Shown in pieces: positions 10,024 to 20,377 of a stretch of DNA of 64,000 nt (its first letter is position 1; the number at the start of each line of letters is the position of its first letter). A model generated the notes under the pieces. That model did not search any database and was not told the DNA's origin. It saw only the letters and a list, made by a program, of their open reading frames with translations. Source of the DNA: Streptococcus mitis 17/34. GTDB taxonomy: Bacteria; Bacillota; Bacilli; Lactobacillales; Streptococcaceae. Both the position numbers and the translations under genes were made by a program. The DNA is taken from the NCBI GenBank assembly GCA_000430305.1, contig ASZZ01000002.1, forward strand, positions 96,104-160,103, given 5' to 3'.

Positions 10024-10190
10024 ATACGGTTTGAAAAAACTGCCTAAGACAGTAGGGGAGCTCGACTCATAAGTATCCTACCGAGGACAAAACGTATCAT
10101 GTAAAAAGAAGCGTATTGTACTTTCGTGTCTAGGTTTGGGCGCGTTTTTCTTTTGGAAAAATTTCCCCAAGCAAAATAATTACGGAGGTG
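10024..10190 (+). ncRNA. Ribosomal protein L10 leader
   Basis: This is the untranslated leader of rplJ. CAGTAGG and CCTACCG pair around a GGAGCTCGACTC-type internal region. That is the arrangement of the L10(L12)4 binding site known in Firmicute L10 leaders. A second stem with GCGT/GCGC-like arms, ending in GTTTTTCTTTT, may act as the attenuator. By family knowledge L10-L12 complexes bind here and repress their own synthesis. Confidence 0.8.
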
Positions 10191-10199
10191 AACACACTA

Positions 10200-10700
10200 A
10201 TGAGTGAAGCAATTATTGCTAAAAAAGCGGAACTAGTTGACGTAGTAGCTGAAAAAATGAAAGCTGCTGCATCTATCGTCGTTGTTGACGCTCGTGGTTT
10301 GACAGTTGAGCAAGATACAGTTCTTCGTCGTGAGCTTCGTGGAAGCGAAGTTGAGTATAAAGTTATTAAAAACTCAATCTTGCGTCGTGCAGCTGAAAAA
10401 GCTGGTCTTGAAGAACTTGCATCAGTATTTGTTGGCCCATCTGCAGTAGCATTTTCTAACGAAGATGTTATCGCACCAGCGAAAATCTTGAACGACTTTT
10501 CTAAAAACGCTGAAGCACTTGAAATCAAAGGTGGTGCAATCGAAGGCGCTGTCGCATCTAAAGAAGAGATTCTTGCTCTTGCAACTCTTCCAAACCGCGA
10601 AGGACTTCTTTCTATGCTCCTTTCTGTACTTCAAGCGCCAGTGCGCAACGTTGCTCTTGCAGTCAAAGCGGTTGCAGACAACAAAGAAGACGCAGCTTAA
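10200..10700 (+). CDS. rplJ: 50S ribosomal protein L10
   Basis: L10 forms the base of the ribosomal stalk and carries the L7/L12 dimers. The product is 166 residues, starting [13 protein letters not shown] at ATG 10200. A GTG four codons upstream lies inside the Shine-Dalgarno region and is not a plausible start. GGAGG lies at 10183-10187. The N-terminal 23S rRNA-binding domain contains [14 protein letters not shown]. The C-terminal Ala-rich helix that binds L7/L12 ends in VADNKEDAA. It is preceded by the L10 leader and followed by rplL. Confidence 0.97.
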   Translation: MSEAIIAKKAELVDVVAEKMKAAASIVVVDARGLTVEQDTVLRRELRGSEVEYKVIKNSILRRAAEKAGLEELASVFVGPSAVAFSNEDVIAPAKILNDFSKNAEALEIKGGAIEGAVASKEEILALATLPNREGLLSMLLSVLQAPVRNVALAVKAVADNKEDAA

Positions 10701-10706
10701 TTTTAA

Positions 10707-10721
10707 GCTACGCAGCGTAGC
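10707..10721 (+). other. Intercistronic hairpin rplJ/rplL
   Basis: GCTACG-CAG-CGTAGC forms a perfect six-pair hairpin between the two genes, partly repeated by GCTACG at 10725-10730. No T run follows it, so it is likelier an mRNA-processing or stability element than a terminator. Confidence 0.5.
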
Positions 10722-10774
10722 CTAGCTACGAAAAATCTATTATAAATTTAAAAACATATTTGGAGGAAATAACA

Positions 10775-11143
10775 ATGGCATTGAACATTGAAAACATTAT
10801 TGCTGAAATTAAAGAAGCTTCAATCCTTGAATTGAACGACCTTGTAAAAGCTATCGAAGAAGAATTTGGTGTAACTGCAGCTGCTCCTGTAGCTGTTGCT
10901 GCAGCTGGTGCTGCTGACGCTGGTGCTGCTAAAGATTCATTCGACGTTGAATTGACATCTGCAGGCGACAAAAAAGTTGGCGTTATCAAAGTTGTACGTG
11001 AAATCACTGGTCTTGGTCTTAAAGAAGCTAAAGAACTTGTTGACGGTGCACCAGCACTTGTTAAAGAAGGCGTTGCAACTGCAGAAGCTGAAGAAATCAA
11101 AGCTAAATTGGAAGAAGCTGGAGCTTCAGTTACTCTTAAATAA
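10775..11143 (+). CDS. rplL: 50S ribosomal protein L7/L12
   Basis: This is the multicopy stalk protein that recruits translation factors. It has 122 residues. ATG 10775 ([15 protein letters not shown]) follows TGGAGGAAATAACA; the ATG at 10760 is part of that ribosome binding region. An N-terminal dimerisation helix pair is followed by an Ala/Val-rich hinge (about 36-53) and the conserved C-terminal domain with [22 protein letters not shown]. It is cotranscribed with rplJ and ends at a strong terminator. Confidence 0.97.
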   Translation: MALNIENIIAEIKEASILELNDLVKAIEEEFGVTAAAPVAVAAAGAADAGAAKDSFDVELTSAGDKKVGVIKVVREITGLGLKEAKELVDGAPALVKEGVATAEAEEIKAKLEEAGASVTLK

Positions 11144-11179
11144 TAGAGCAACTACATTAGTAGCTTAAAAACATGATTA

Positions 11180-11212
11180 AACCGCTATTCTTAGGAGTAG
11201 CGGTTTTTCTTT
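11180..11212 (+). terminator. Terminator after rplL
   Basis: AACCGCTA and TAGCGGTT form a perfect eight-pair stem followed by TTTCTTTTT. Confidence 0.9.
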
Positions 11213-11342
11213 TTGTTCGAGAAGGGGCAAAAAAGGGAAAGGAATCTTTAAAAGTGAGGAGAGTTAGATTGAAAGAATCATATTGGTAAACCCAAATGAT
11301 GGATATTTGTATCATGTCATAAATCGTTATCAAACGATAATA

Positions 11343-11371
11343 TTGATTTTCTTACAAATTAAGAGTATAAT
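11343..11371 (+). promoter_or_regulatory. Promoter of the oxidoreductase-TetR operon
   Basis: TTGATT at 11343-11348 and TATAAT at 11366-11371 are exactly 17 bases apart. The TetR-type operator lies ten bases downstream, where a bound repressor would block initiation. Confidence 0.75.
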
Positions 11372-11380
11372 TTATAAAAA

Positions 11381-11394
11381 TGAGTGTTCACTCA
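11381..11394. promoter_or_regulatory. TetR-type palindromic operator
   Basis: TGAGTG-TT-CACTCA has perfect six-base arms around a two-base centre. It lies at the expected transcription start and before a two-gene operon that ends with a TetR regulator. TGAGTGNNCACTCA-like sites are typical of TetR-family operators. Autoregulation by the downstream repressor is inferred. Confidence 0.75.
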
Positions 11395-11421
11395 ATTTTG
11401 TGAAATTAAGGAGTAAAGAAA

Positions 11422-12426
11422 ATGGTTGTTGAAGCAATAGAGTACAGTCGTTTCGGTAACGAAGAGGTCTTGGATTTGCTGAAGATCGACTCTACAGCCT
11501 TGGATGTAAATCAGGTGAGAGTAGAAGTTTATGCTGTTGGTTTAAATCCTATTGATTATAAAACTTTTGAGGGAGCGAAACCCCTTCGATTTCTATCTTT
11601 TATAACGAAATTAAGGAAACCAAGTCGTTGGTTTGAATCTAAATCATCTTTATTTCCAAGAGGTGTGGGGAGAGATTTTTCTGGAGTTATTACAGAAGTT
11701 GGAAATGAAGTAACTAGGTTTTCAGTAGGAGATAAGGTGTTTGGAACAATGATTAGCGATCCTGGTTTGGGAACTAAGAGGGGAGCTTTAGCAACAGAAA
11801 TTTGTGTCAATGAATCAGAAATTGTATTGAAACCAGAGATGATCGACATGACTCACGCAGCTACTATGGGAGTAGCTTCTCTAACTGTGGGTGGGTCTTT
11901 TAGAAGAATCGGTTTAAATTCAAGAGATACTGTTGTTATTTCAGCTGCAGCAGGAGGTATTGGAAGTATTGCAGTACAGTATGCAGTTGCTAAGGGTGCG
12001 ACAGTGATTGGAATAGCAAGTAAGAAAAATGCAGAGTATCTGAAGTCTTTAGGTGCTATACCAGTAAGTTACGAAGAGAACATCAAGAAGGCTCTTCTAT
12101 CAGCTAGTCCAACGCCTATTACAAAGTTTTTGGATTGTTATGGATCTGATTATGTTAGATTGGCTTTTAGTTTAGGTTTGAAGGGAACAGCTATTGGGAC
12201 ATTAGTACCTTCACCCTATGTTATGATAAAAGGTGCTCAGTTTACTGGTCCGAGACATTCTACATACGATGATTTTAGCACTTTATCTGAAATGGTCTCA
12301 GAAGGGAAGGTTCAGCTGAAAATTGATCAAGTGTATGACTTTTCTCTAAAGTCAGTTAGAGAAGCCTATCGTAGTCTGAAAATGGGACACAGTCGAGGCA
12401 AAAAAGTCGTAAAAGTAAGAGAGTAG
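11422..12426 (+). CDS. Zinc-type/quinone oxidoreductase, MDR superfamily
   Basis: A 334-residue medium-chain dehydrogenase/reductase related to NADPH:quinone reductases. The N-terminal GroES-like domain contains VYAVGLNPIDYK and FPRGVGRDFSGVI. The Rossmann domain contains VVISAAAGGIGSIAVQYA (about 170-187). No structural-zinc Cys cluster is seen, so it is likely of the zinc-independent quinone-reductase branch. AAGGAG precedes ATG 11422. It shares a TetR operator with the next gene, which suggests induction by an electrophile, quinone or drug. Substrate is unknown. Confidence 0.85.
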   Translation: MVVEAIEYSRFGNEEVLDLLKIDSTALDVNQVRVEVYAVGLNPIDYKTFEGAKPLRFLSFITKLRKPSRWFESKSSLFPRGVGRDFSGVITEVGNEVTRFSVGDKVFGTMISDPGLGTKRGALATEICVNESEIVLKPEMIDMTHAATMGVASLTVGGSFRRIGLNSRDTVVISAAAGGIGSIAVQYAVAKGATVIGIASKKNAEYLKSLGAIPVSYEENIKKALLSASPTPITKFLDCYGSDYVRLAFSLGLKGTAIGTLVPSPYVMIKGAQFTGPRHSTYDDFSTLSEMVSEGKVQLKIDQVYDFSLKSVREAYRSLKMGHSRGKKVVKVRE

Positions 12427-12442
12427 AAGAGAGGTGCTAGCG

Positions 12443-13087
12443 ATGGAAAGTTTAGAACAAAAGTATGCTCAGACGTTAGAAGTTAGCAACTTGAGCTTGA
12501 AACAACGTCGAGTATTATTATCAAGCTTAAAATTATTCTCAGAGATTGGATTTGAAAATACAACGTCCAGCCTTATTGCCGAACGCGCTGGAGTGTCAGA
12601 AGGAACGGTTTTTAGTTACTTTAAAACAAAGGAAGGTATTTTAGAAGCCATTTTATCTACTTTTCTAGAACAGGTTATTCCAGAAGTGATTGAAGATTTC
12701 TCAGAAAAGAAATTCACAGTAGATCAAGAAACTTTTCCCTTCTTTTTAAAAAGTATTGTTAGAGATAGGCTCTTTTTCATTCAGGAGAATCAAATGCATG
12801 TTAAAATTCTCTTGGGGCGTTCTTTTATTGATAAAAATCTTTCTATCCAGTTAGGAAATATTATTGTTCAATCTATAATAGAACCAATTAGCCCAGTTCT
12901 GAATCAGTTTAAAGAAAATGGTGTTATCCGAGATTGGTCAAATGAAAGAATTGTTCGATACATTTTAGCATTGAGTTTTTCTTATCTTATTCCCATGATG
13001 TTGAATGATGAAGGAACTATAAACATAGATGAAGCAGTTGATGAAATTGTTGAATGTTTGTCATCTGCCCTAATGAAAGTAAAATAA
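12443..13087 (+). CDS. TetR/AcrR family transcriptional repressor
   Basis: A 214-residue regulator. The DNA-binding domain (about 20-65) includes the helix-turn-helix region AERAGVSEGTVFSYFKTKEGIL. The remaining helical domain is the ligand-binding and dimerisation part. ATG 12443 is chosen because AGAGAGG at 12428-12434 is correctly spaced; a GTG at 12434 lies within that site. It lies 16 bases after the oxidoreductase gene in the same transcription unit. It probably represses the operon through the palindrome at 11381-11394 (inference). Confidence 0.9.
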   Translation: MESLEQKYAQTLEVSNLSLKQRRVLLSSLKLFSEIGFENTTSSLIAERAGVSEGTVFSYFKTKEGILEAILSTFLEQVIPEVIEDFSEKKFTVDQETFPFFLKSIVRDRLFFIQENQMHVKILLGRSFIDKNLSIQLGNIIVQSIIEPISPVLNQFKENGVIRDWSNERIVRYILALSFSYLIPMMLNDEGTINIDEAVDEIVECLSSALMKVK

Positions 13088-13100
13088 ATTCGGAAGTTAA

Positions 13101-13127
13101 AACTCACTGTTAATGGTGAGTTTTTTG
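13101..13127 (+). terminator. Terminator after tetR
   Basis: AACTCAC pairs with GTGAGTT around a TGTTAATG loop, followed by a T run. Confidence 0.8.
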
Positions 13128-13137
13128 AATTCAACAT

Positions 13138-13168
13138 AAAAACCCCCAATCATAGTGATTGAGGATTG
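13138..13168 (-). terminator. Terminator for the minus-strand gdhA/GNAT unit
   Basis: On the minus strand CCTCAATCA pairs with TGATTGGGG (one G-T wobble) and is followed by a T run. It faces the tetR terminator. It originally probably ended gdhA transcription. Confidence 0.75.
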
Positions 13169-13171
13169 AGT

Positions 13172-13211
13172 ATTAAACAATACCTTGGGCAATCATAGCG
13201 CTTGCTACATT
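13172..13211. repeat. Partial duplicate of the gdhA 3' end
   Basis: These 40 bases match the last 40 bases at the gdhA stop end (13741-13780) with two mismatches. The copy encodes the last gdhA codons and stop in reverse orientation, as in gdhA itself. It lies beyond the GNAT gene, so the GNAT gene is flanked by direct repeats of the gdhA terminus. Confidence 0.85.
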
Positions 13212-13224
13212 AGTATACTGCCAT

Positions 13225-13710
13225 CTATTCATCTGATAAGAGGAATTTTATCATCCAGATATTCATAGCTGGGTGGCCGGAGGCGTTAGAAAGTGGTTGT
13301 TGCAATGCTGTAAAACCATAGTGTTGATAGATGGCCACAGCCGTAGCCAGTTCAGTAGAGGTCTCTAGATAAAGCTGTTCATAACCAGCTAAGCAGGCTT
13401 CCTGTAATATCCGCTTTATCAACCTGCTGGAATAACCTTGGCCACGGCTATTTTTAGTGACATACAGTTTTTGTAATTCAGCAATCTTATCGGACACAGG
13501 TGCAAAGCCACCGCAGCCAACTAGCTGACCTTCATCTTCCAGAACAAAGTAAGCTGCTCTCTCTTGCTGTTGATAATAGTCGGCCAAATGATCTAGATGA
13601 GAATCAAAGTAGACAGTTCCTGGTTTGTCAAGCCCGAATTCTTCTAGGCTAGCTCGAATGAGCTGCGCTACAGCTGAATTGTCTCTTACTTCCATCGGCC
13701 GTAAGTTCAT
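13225..13710 (-). CDS. GNAT-family N-acetyltransferase
   Basis: A 161-residue acetyl-CoA-dependent acetyltransferase. The acetyl-CoA loop lies in LYVTKNSRGQGYSSRL, and the preceding strand VLEDEGQLVGCGGFAP is typical of GNAT folds. GGAGG at 13718-13722 (minus strand) fits ATG 13710 best; ATG 13713 is also possible. Substrate is unknown. The gene lies just downstream of gdhA and between two direct copies of the gdhA 3' end. This suggests it was inserted or arose by a local rearrangement. It likely shares the gdhA transcript. Confidence 0.85.
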   Translation of the reverse strand: MNLRPMEVRDNSAVAQLIRASLEEFGLDKPGTVYFDSHLDHLADYYQQQERAAYFVLEDEGQLVGCGGFAPVSDKIAELQKLYVTKNSRGQGYSSRLIKRILQEACLAGYEQLYLETSTELATAVAIYQHYGFTALQQPLSNASGHPAMNIWMIKFLLSDE

Positions 13711-13741
13711 CATTTGTCCTCCGATAGGATGTATTGACTAA

Positions 13742-15172
<1,431 letters not shown>

Positions 15173-15273
15173 CTAAAAATTCTATCAATTTAGTTTTAGG
15201 ACTTTTTGAAAATCTATAAAAATACGAACGTTTTTCTTTGAAATATCTTTCTAAAAGAGAAATTGTGAAAATA

Positions 15274-15282
15274 TGGTATAAT
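15274..15282 (+). promoter_or_regulatory. Extended -10 promoter of pyrD
   Basis: TGGTATAAT is an extended -10 box about 35 bases before the pyrD ATG. No good -35 box is seen. Confidence 0.6.
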
Positions 15283-15316
15283 ATTAGCAATAAAAGGAAT
15301 CTGGAGGATCAGAATC

Positions 15317-16252
15317 ATGGTATCAACGAAAACACAAATTGCTGGTTTTGCGTTTGACAATTGCTTGATGAATGCAGCAGGTGTGGCTTGTATGACGATA
15401 GAAGAGCTAGAGGGGGTTAAAAACTCAGTGGCAGGAACCTTTGTCACGAAGACAGCGACCTTGGACTTTCGTCAGGGAAATCCTGAACCACGTTATCAGG
15501 ATGTTCCACTTGGTTCTATCAACTCCATGGGCTTGCCAAATAATGGCTTAGATTATTATCTGGACTATCTTTTGGACTTACAGGAAAAAGAACCAAACCG
15601 AACTTTCTTCTTATCTTTAGTTGGCATGTCTCCAGAAGAAACACATACCATCTTGAAAAGAGTTCAAGAGAGTGAATTTCGTGGTCTGACTGAGATAAAC
15701 CTTTCTTGTCCAAATGTTCCAGGTAAACCTCAGATTGCCTATGATTTTGAGACAACTGACCGAATTTTGTCAGAAGTATTTGCCTACTTTACCAAACCTC
15801 TTGGAATTAAATTGCCACCATATTTTGATATTGTTCACTTTGATCAAGCGGCAGCTATTTTCAACAAATATCCGCTCAAGTTTGTCAACTGCGTTAACTC
15901 AATCGGAAACGGTCTTTATATAGAAGATGAGTCGGTCGTGATTCGTCCTAAGAATGGTTTTGGTGGGATTGGTGGAGAGTATATCAAACCGACTGCTTTA
16001 GCCAATGTTCACGCTTTCTACCAACGCTTAAATCCTCAAATCCAAATCATTGGAACAGGTGGCGTTCTGACTGGTCGTGATGCCTTTGAACATATCCTCT
16101 GTGGAGCGAGTATGGTGCAGATAGGTACTACTCTTCACAAAGAAGGCGTCGGTGCTTTCGAACGTATTACCAATGAACTGAAAGAAATCATGGCGGAAAA
16201 AGGGTACGAAAGCATAGAAGATTTCCGTGGGAAATTGCGCTATATCGATTAA
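15317..16252 (+). CDS. pyrD: Dihydroorotate dehydrogenase, class 1A
   Basis: This FMN enzyme oxidises dihydroorotate to orotate in pyrimidine synthesis. The class 1A type uses fumarate and is soluble. It has 311 residues, as in the streptococcal/lactococcal PyrDA group. [17 protein letters not shown] and [18 protein letters not shown] contain the substrate loop with the class 1 catalytic Cys. [11 protein letters not shown] and [19 protein letters not shown] form the FMN phosphate site. No PyrK-type partner gene is adjacent, which agrees with class 1A. An unlinked pyrD for class 1B may exist elsewhere in the genome. Confidence 0.94.
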   Translation: MVSTKTQIAGFAFDNCLMNAAGVACMTIEELEGVKNSVAGTFVTKTATLDFRQGNPEPRYQDVPLGSINSMGLPNNGLDYYLDYLLDLQEKEPNRTFFLSLVGMSPEETHTILKRVQESEFRGLTEINLSCPNVPGKPQIAYDFETTDRILSEVFAYFTKPLGIKLPPYFDIVHFDQAAAIFNKYPLKFVNCVNSIGNGLYIEDESVVIRPKNGFGGIGGEYIKPTALANVHAFYQRLNPQIQIIGTGGVLTGRDAFEHILCGASMVQIGTTLHKEGVGAFERITNELKEIMAEKGYESIEDFRGKLRYID

Positions 16253-16284
16253 ATGAACCAAAAAATCAGAAGAAAGGAGAGAAG

Positions 16285-17322
16285 ATGCTAGCCATTGAAG
16301 AAAGTCAGAAGTTGACTTTATCAAATTTACCTAACCTGAGCCTTTTTACAGGGACAGATCAGGGCCAGTTTGAAGTGATGAAGAGTCAGGTATTGAAACA
16401 GATTGGTTATGATTCTGCAGATCTCAACTTTGCCTACTTTGATATGAAAGAAGTGGTCTATAAGGATGTGGAACTGGAGTTGGTCAGCCTTCCTTTCTTT
16501 GCGGATGAGAAAATCGTGATATTAGACCATTTTGTTGATATCACAACAGCCAAAAAACGCTTTTTAACAGATGATGAGCTCAAGTCGTTTGAAGAATACC
16601 TTGATAACCCTTCGCCAACAACCAAGTTGTTGATCTTTGCAGAAGGAAAACTGGACAGCAAAAGACGGTTGGTTAAATTACTTAAGCGTGATGCCAAGGT
16701 TTTTGACGCAGTAGAAGCCAAAGAACAAGAATTGCGCCAGTATTTCCAAAAGTGGAGCCAGAAACAAGGTCTGCAGTTTGTGGGGCAATCCTTTGAAAAT
16801 CTACTTATCAAATCTGGTTTTCAATTTAGCGAAATCCAGAAAAATCTGCTCTTTTTACAGTCCTATAAGGCGGATTCTGTTATAGAGGAAGAGGATATTG
16901 TCAACGCAATTCCTAAGACCTTACAGGATAATATTTTTGATTTAACTCAGTTTATTCTGACTAAAAAGATGGATCAGGCGCGAGATTTAGTTAGAGACTT
17001 GACCTTGCAAGGGGAAGACGAAATTAAGCTCATAGCTGTCATGTTAGGACAATTTCGGACTTTTACTCAGGTGAAGATTTTGGCGGAGTCTGGGCAAACA
17101 GAAGCGCAGATTGCAAGTAGTTTAGGTAGTTATCTGGGACGGACTCCCAATCCCTATCAAATTAAGTTTGCGCTGAGAGATTCGCGAGGACTTTCCTTGA
17201 GCTTTTTGAAGCAAGTTATTTTCTATTTAATTGAGACAGACTATCAGATTAAAACAGGTCTTTATGAAAAAGGTTTCCTTTTTGAAAAGGCACTCTTACA
17301 GATTGCTAGTCAGGTAAATTGA
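16285..17322 (+). CDS. holA: DNA polymerase III subunit delta
   Basis: The delta subunit of the clamp loader opens the sliding clamp. The product has 345 residues, normal for Firmicutes. The N-terminal AAA+-like domain contains SLFTGTDQGQFEVMK and the acidic LVSLPFFADEKIVILDHF segment. It lacks a Walker A, as expected for delta. The C-terminal collar helices contain FDLTQFILTKKMDQARDLVRDL and NPYQIKFALRDSRGLSL. AAAGGAG precedes ATG 16285. It lies 33 bases after pyrD and before sodA, and a terminator follows. Confidence 0.93.
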   Translation: MLAIEESQKLTLSNLPNLSLFTGTDQGQFEVMKSQVLKQIGYDSADLNFAYFDMKEVVYKDVELELVSLPFFADEKIVILDHFVDITTAKKRFLTDDELKSFEEYLDNPSPTTKLLIFAEGKLDSKRRLVKLLKRDAKVFDAVEAKEQELRQYFQKWSQKQGLQFVGQSFENLLIKSGFQFSEIQKNLLFLQSYKADSVIEEEDIVNAIPKTLQDNIFDLTQFILTKKMDQARDLVRDLTLQGEDEIKLIAVMLGQFRTFTQVKILAESGQTEAQIASSLGSYLGRTPNPYQIKFALRDSRGLSLSFLKQVIFYLIETDYQIKTGLYEKGFLFEKALLQIASQVN

Positions 17323-17338
17323 TATTTTTCTGAAACTA

Positions 17339-17373
17339 CAACCCGCGTCAGGATTATCTTGTCGCGGGTTTCT
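17339..17373 (+). terminator. Terminator after holA
   Basis: AACCCGCG pairs with CGCGGGTT across a 17-base loop and is followed by TTCTTG. The T run is short. Confidence 0.7.
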
Positions 17374-17435
17374 TGATGATTTGCTTATTTTATTAGAAAG
17401 TATTTCAATGATTTCCTTATCTATAAGCAAAAAAC

Positions 17436-17464
17436 TTGAAAAAAGTGAATGTTTGCGTTATCAT
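17436..17464 (+). promoter_or_regulatory. Promoter of sodA
   Basis: TTGAAA at 17436-17441 and TATCAT at 17459-17464 are separated by 17 bases. The -10 box ends 31 bases before the sodA ATG. Confidence 0.65.
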
Positions 17465-17495
17465 TTTCATATAGAAAGAAAAAGAGGTATTACAG

Positions 17496-18101
17496 ATGGC
17501 TATTATCTTACCAGATCTTCCATATGCATACGATGCTTTGGAACCATACATCGATGCGGAAACAATGCACTTGCACCATGACAAACACCATCAAACTTAT
17601 GTCAACAATGCCAATGCAGCTCTTGAAAAACATCCTGAAATCGGTGAAGACCTTGAAGCCTTGCTTGCTGATGTAGACTCTATCCCAGCTGATATCCGTC
17701 AAGCACTTATCAACAATGGTGGTGGACACTTGAACCACGCTCTTTTCTGGGAATTGATGACTCCTGAAAAAACAGCTCCATCAGCAGAACTTGCAGCAGC
17801 AATCGATGCAACATTTGGTTCATTTGAAGACTTCCAAGCAGCCTTCACTGCAGCAGCAACAACTCGATTCGGTTCTGGATGGGCATGGCTGGTTGTTAAC
17901 AAAGAAGGTAAACTTGAAGTGACTTCAACAGCAAACCAAGACACACCAATCTCAGAAGGTAAAAAACCAATCTTGGGCTTGGACGTTTGGGAACATGCTT
18001 ACTACGTGAAATACCGTAACGTGCGTCCTGACTACATCAAAGCTTTCTTCTCAGTGATTAACTGGAACAAAGTAGATGAATTGTACGCAGCTGCTAAATA
18101 A
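17496..18101 (+). CDS. sodA: Superoxide dismutase (Mn)
   Basis: It dismutates superoxide to hydrogen peroxide and oxygen in the cytoplasm. It has 201 residues. The four metal ligands are visible: His near [12 protein letters not shown], His in NHALFWELM, and Asp and His in [14 protein letters not shown]. The motif [11 protein letters not shown] and the C-terminal [15 protein letters not shown] are typical of streptococcal Mn enzymes. It has its own promoter and two hairpins downstream. Mn versus Fe preference is inferred from relatives. Confidence 0.96.
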   Translation: MAIILPDLPYAYDALEPYIDAETMHLHHDKHHQTYVNNANAALEKHPEIGEDLEALLADVDSIPADIRQALINNGGGHLNHALFWELMTPEKTAPSAELAAAIDATFGSFEDFQAAFTAAATTRFGSGWAWLVVNKEGKLEVTSTANQDTPISEGKKPILGLDVWEHAYYVKYRNVRPDYIKAFFSVINWNKVDELYAAAK

Positions 18102-18152
18102 TGATAGTTGGAGGGAAGAATTGTTCTTCTCTTTTTTAGGTTATATGATTCG

Positions 18153-18180
18153 AGTCTGACAAAATCGTCAGACTTTTTTC
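18153..18180 (+). terminator. Terminator after sodA
   Basis: AGTCTGAC pairs with GTCAGACT around AAAATC and is followed by six T residues. A weaker hairpin (GAAGAA-TTG-TTCTTC plus T run) precedes it near 18115-18137. Confidence 0.85.
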
Positions 18181-18257
18181 ATTTTTATGAGAAACGTGCT
18201 AAGTGCTAGAAATTATGGTAGAATAAAGTATTAAGTAATCGTGGAAAAAGGATATCT

Positions 18258-18788
18258 ATGCGAAAAGAAATTGCACCTGAATTATACAACTATAACAAGT
18301 TTCCTGGTCCTGAGTTCCATTTACACGGGGACAAGGTCGAAACGGAAGGGATAGCTTTTTCCTTGGTGGAAAATATCAAGGATGCCTTTGATGTGACGGC
18401 TTTTAATCAGCGTTTTTCAGAAGTCTTAACCAAGTTTGATTATATCGTTGGGGACTGGAGTAATGAGCAGCTTCGCCTACGAGGGTTTTACAAGGATGAC
18501 CGAACAGAGGAAAATCTTGAAAAAATCAGTCGTTTACAAGACTATCTTTTAGAGTATTGTAGTTATGGTTGTGCCTATTTTGTCCTAGAAAATGAAGCCC
18601 CTAAGCGCGCATCATTTGACAAGAAAATGCGCAAGAAGGAAGAAGAACCACCTTCTAGAAAAGGAAAGAAACCGGCTCAAACCAAACGAAAATCGAATGC
18701 AGATAAGAAAAATAGACGTCGTCAGAAAGACCAGCATTCTCAGAAAGAGGACAAGGGACAACGTCATTTTGTCATTCGTCAGAAGTGA
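18258..18788 (+). CDS. YutD-like protein (DUF1027)
   Basis: A 176-residue conserved Firmicute protein of unknown function, resembling Bacillus YutD. The conserved core (about 1-115) contains YNKFPGPEF, FDYIVGDWSNEQLRLRGFY and LQDYLLEYCSYGCAYFVLEN. The last 55 residues are very rich in Lys/Arg and probably disordered, which suggests nucleic-acid contact but does not prove it. AAAGGA precedes ATG 18258. It lies directly upstream of rlmN and is likely cotranscribed, an arrangement I recall from other streptococci. Confidence 0.85.
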   Translation: MRKEIAPELYNYNKFPGPEFHLHGDKVETEGIAFSLVENIKDAFDVTAFNQRFSEVLTKFDYIVGDWSNEQLRLRGFYKDDRTEENLEKISRLQDYLLEYCSYGCAYFVLENEAPKRASFDKKMRKKEEEPPSRKGKKPAQTKRKSNADKKNRRRQKDQHSQKEDKGQRHFVIRQK

Positions 18789-18808
18789 GTAGAGAATAAG
18801 GAGAAGAA

Positions 18809-19894
18809 ATGAAACCGTCAATTTATAGTTTAACACGTCAAACCATGCAGGAATGGGTATTGGAGCAAGGAGAAAAGAAATTCCGTGCAGATCAAATCTG
18901 GGAATGGCTTTACCGTAAACGTGTGCAGTCATTTGAAGAAATGACCAACCTTTCAAAAGATTTGATTGCTAAGCTCAATGACCAGTTTGTGGTCAATCCC
19001 TTGAAACAGCGTATCGTTCAAGAATCTGCTGATGGCACTGTCAAATATCTCTTTGAGTTGCCTGATGGTATGTTGATTGAGACTGTACTCATGCGTCAAC
19101 ACTATGGTTTGTCAGTCTGTGTGACCACTCAGGTCGGCTGTAATATCGGTTGTACCTTCTGTGCCTCTGGTTTGATCAAGAAACAACGCGACCTCAATAA
19201 TGGGGAAATCGTAGCGCAGATCATGCTGGTTCAGAAATATTTTGATGAACGTGGTCAGGACGAACGCGTCAGCCATATTGTTGTCATGGGAATTGGTGAA
19301 CCCTTTGATAACTACAACAATGTCTTGAATTTCGTTCGTACTATCAATGATGATAAGGGAATGGCCATCGGTGCTCGTCACATTACGGTTTCAACTTCAG
19401 GTTTGGCCCATAAAATTCGTGATTTTGCTAATGAAGGAGTTCAGGTCAATCTTGCTGTTTCTCTTCACGCACCCAATAATGAATTGCGTTCAAGCATCAT
19501 GAAGATTAACCGTGCCTTTCCGATTGAAAAACTCTTCGCAGCTATTGAGTACTACATCGAAACAACCAACCGTCGTGTAACCTTTGAATATATCATGCTC
19601 AATGAAGTCAACGACGGTGTTGAACAGGCCTTAGAATTGGCTGAATTACTCAAGAACATCAAGAAATTGTCTTATGTAAACTTGATTCCTTATAACCCAG
19701 TTAGTGAGCATGACCAATATAGCCGTAGTCCAAAAGAGCGCGTCATGGCCTTCTATGATACGCTTAAGAAAAAAGGGGTTAACTGTGTTGTTCGTCAAGA
19801 ACATGGTACTGATATTGATGCAGCCTGTGGACAATTGCGTTCTAATACAATGAAACGTGACCGCCAGAAAGCAGTCGCAGCAGTCAATCCTTAA
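18809..19894 (+). CDS. rlmN: 23S rRNA/tRNA adenine-C2 methyltransferase RlmN
   Basis: This radical-SAM enzyme methylates C2 of A2503 in 23S rRNA and of A37 in some tRNAs. The product has 361 residues. The iron-sulfur motif is in [28 protein letters not shown] and [13 protein letters not shown] bind SAM. The C-terminal [17 protein letters not shown] holds the catalytic Cys that forms the methyl-carrying intermediate. AAGGAGAAG precedes ATG 18809. The stop codon overlaps the next start by one base (TAATG), implying translational coupling to the vanZ-like gene. Confidence 0.96.
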   Translation: MKPSIYSLTRQTMQEWVLEQGEKKFRADQIWEWLYRKRVQSFEEMTNLSKDLIAKLNDQFVVNPLKQRIVQESADGTVKYLFELPDGMLIETVLMRQHYGLSVCVTTQVGCNIGCTFCASGLIKKQRDLNNGEIVAQIMLVQKYFDERGQDERVSHIVVMGIGEPFDNYNNVLNFVRTINDDKGMAIGARHITVSTSGLAHKIRDFANEGVQVNLAVSLHAPNNELRSSIMKINRAFPIEKLFAAIEYYIETTNRRVTFEYIMLNEVNDGVEQALELAELLKNIKKLSYVNLIPYNPVSEHDQYSRSPKERVMAFYDTLKKKGVNCVVRQEHGTDIDAACGQLRSNTMKRDRQKAVAAVNP

Positions 19895-20376
19895 TGATGA
19901 AGAAAACTCATAATCATATTTTGGTCTGGGGAGTCATTTTCTATAGCATTTGTATCGTCTACTTTTGTTTTACTCCTCAAGAACATTCTCCCGTAGGAGT
20001 GGAAACTCCAGGTATTCAGCATCTTGGACGCCTGGTTTTTCTTTTGACTCCTTTCAATTCTTTCTGGAAACTGGGCGAAGTGAGTGATATGAGACAATTA
20101 AGCTGGATTTTTTTACAAAATATCCTCAATCTCTTCTTGCTTTTTCCTCTGATCTTTCAACTTATTTATCTCTTTCCAAATTTACGGAAAACAAAAAGAG
20201 TTCTTCTTTTCAGTTTTCTAGTGAGTCTTGGAATTGAGTGTACGCAGTTAGTCTTAGATTTTTTCTTTGATTTCAATCGCGTCTTTGAGATTGATGATTT
20301 GTGGACCAATACCTTGGGTGGCTATTTGGCTTGGCTACTCTATAAACAATTACATAAAAACAAAATAAGGAATTAA
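19894..20376 (+). CDS. VanZ-like membrane protein
   Basis: A 160-residue integral membrane protein. Hydrophobic segments lie near residues 8-26, 67-90, 99-115 and 137-153. The VanZ-family core is visible as SLGIECTQLVLDFFFDFNRVFEIDDLWTNTLGGYLAW. VanZ itself gives low-level teicoplanin resistance; the role of chromosomal homologues is unclear. The start overlaps the rlmN stop; ATG 19897 is an alternative. The next gene begins one base after its stop, so rlmN, vanZ-like and the ABC-F gene form one unit. Confidence 0.88.
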   Translation: MMKKTHNHILVWGVIFYSICIVYFCFTPQEHSPVGVETPGIQHLGRLVFLLTPFNSFWKLGEVSDMRQLSWIFLQNILNLFLLFPLIFQLIYLFPNLRKTKRVLLFSFLVSLGIECTQLVLDFFFDFNRVFEIDDLWTNTLGGYLAWLLYKQLHKNKIRN

Positions 20377-20377
20377 A

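Noticed and set aside
10130-10528. A 132-codon antisense ORF over rplJ
   Set aside because: Antisense shadow of a highly biased ribosomal gene; Ser/Ala-rich with no start signals.
10726-11151. A 141-codon antisense ORF over rplL
   Set aside because: It mirrors the Ala-rich codons of rplL, a typical antisense shadow.
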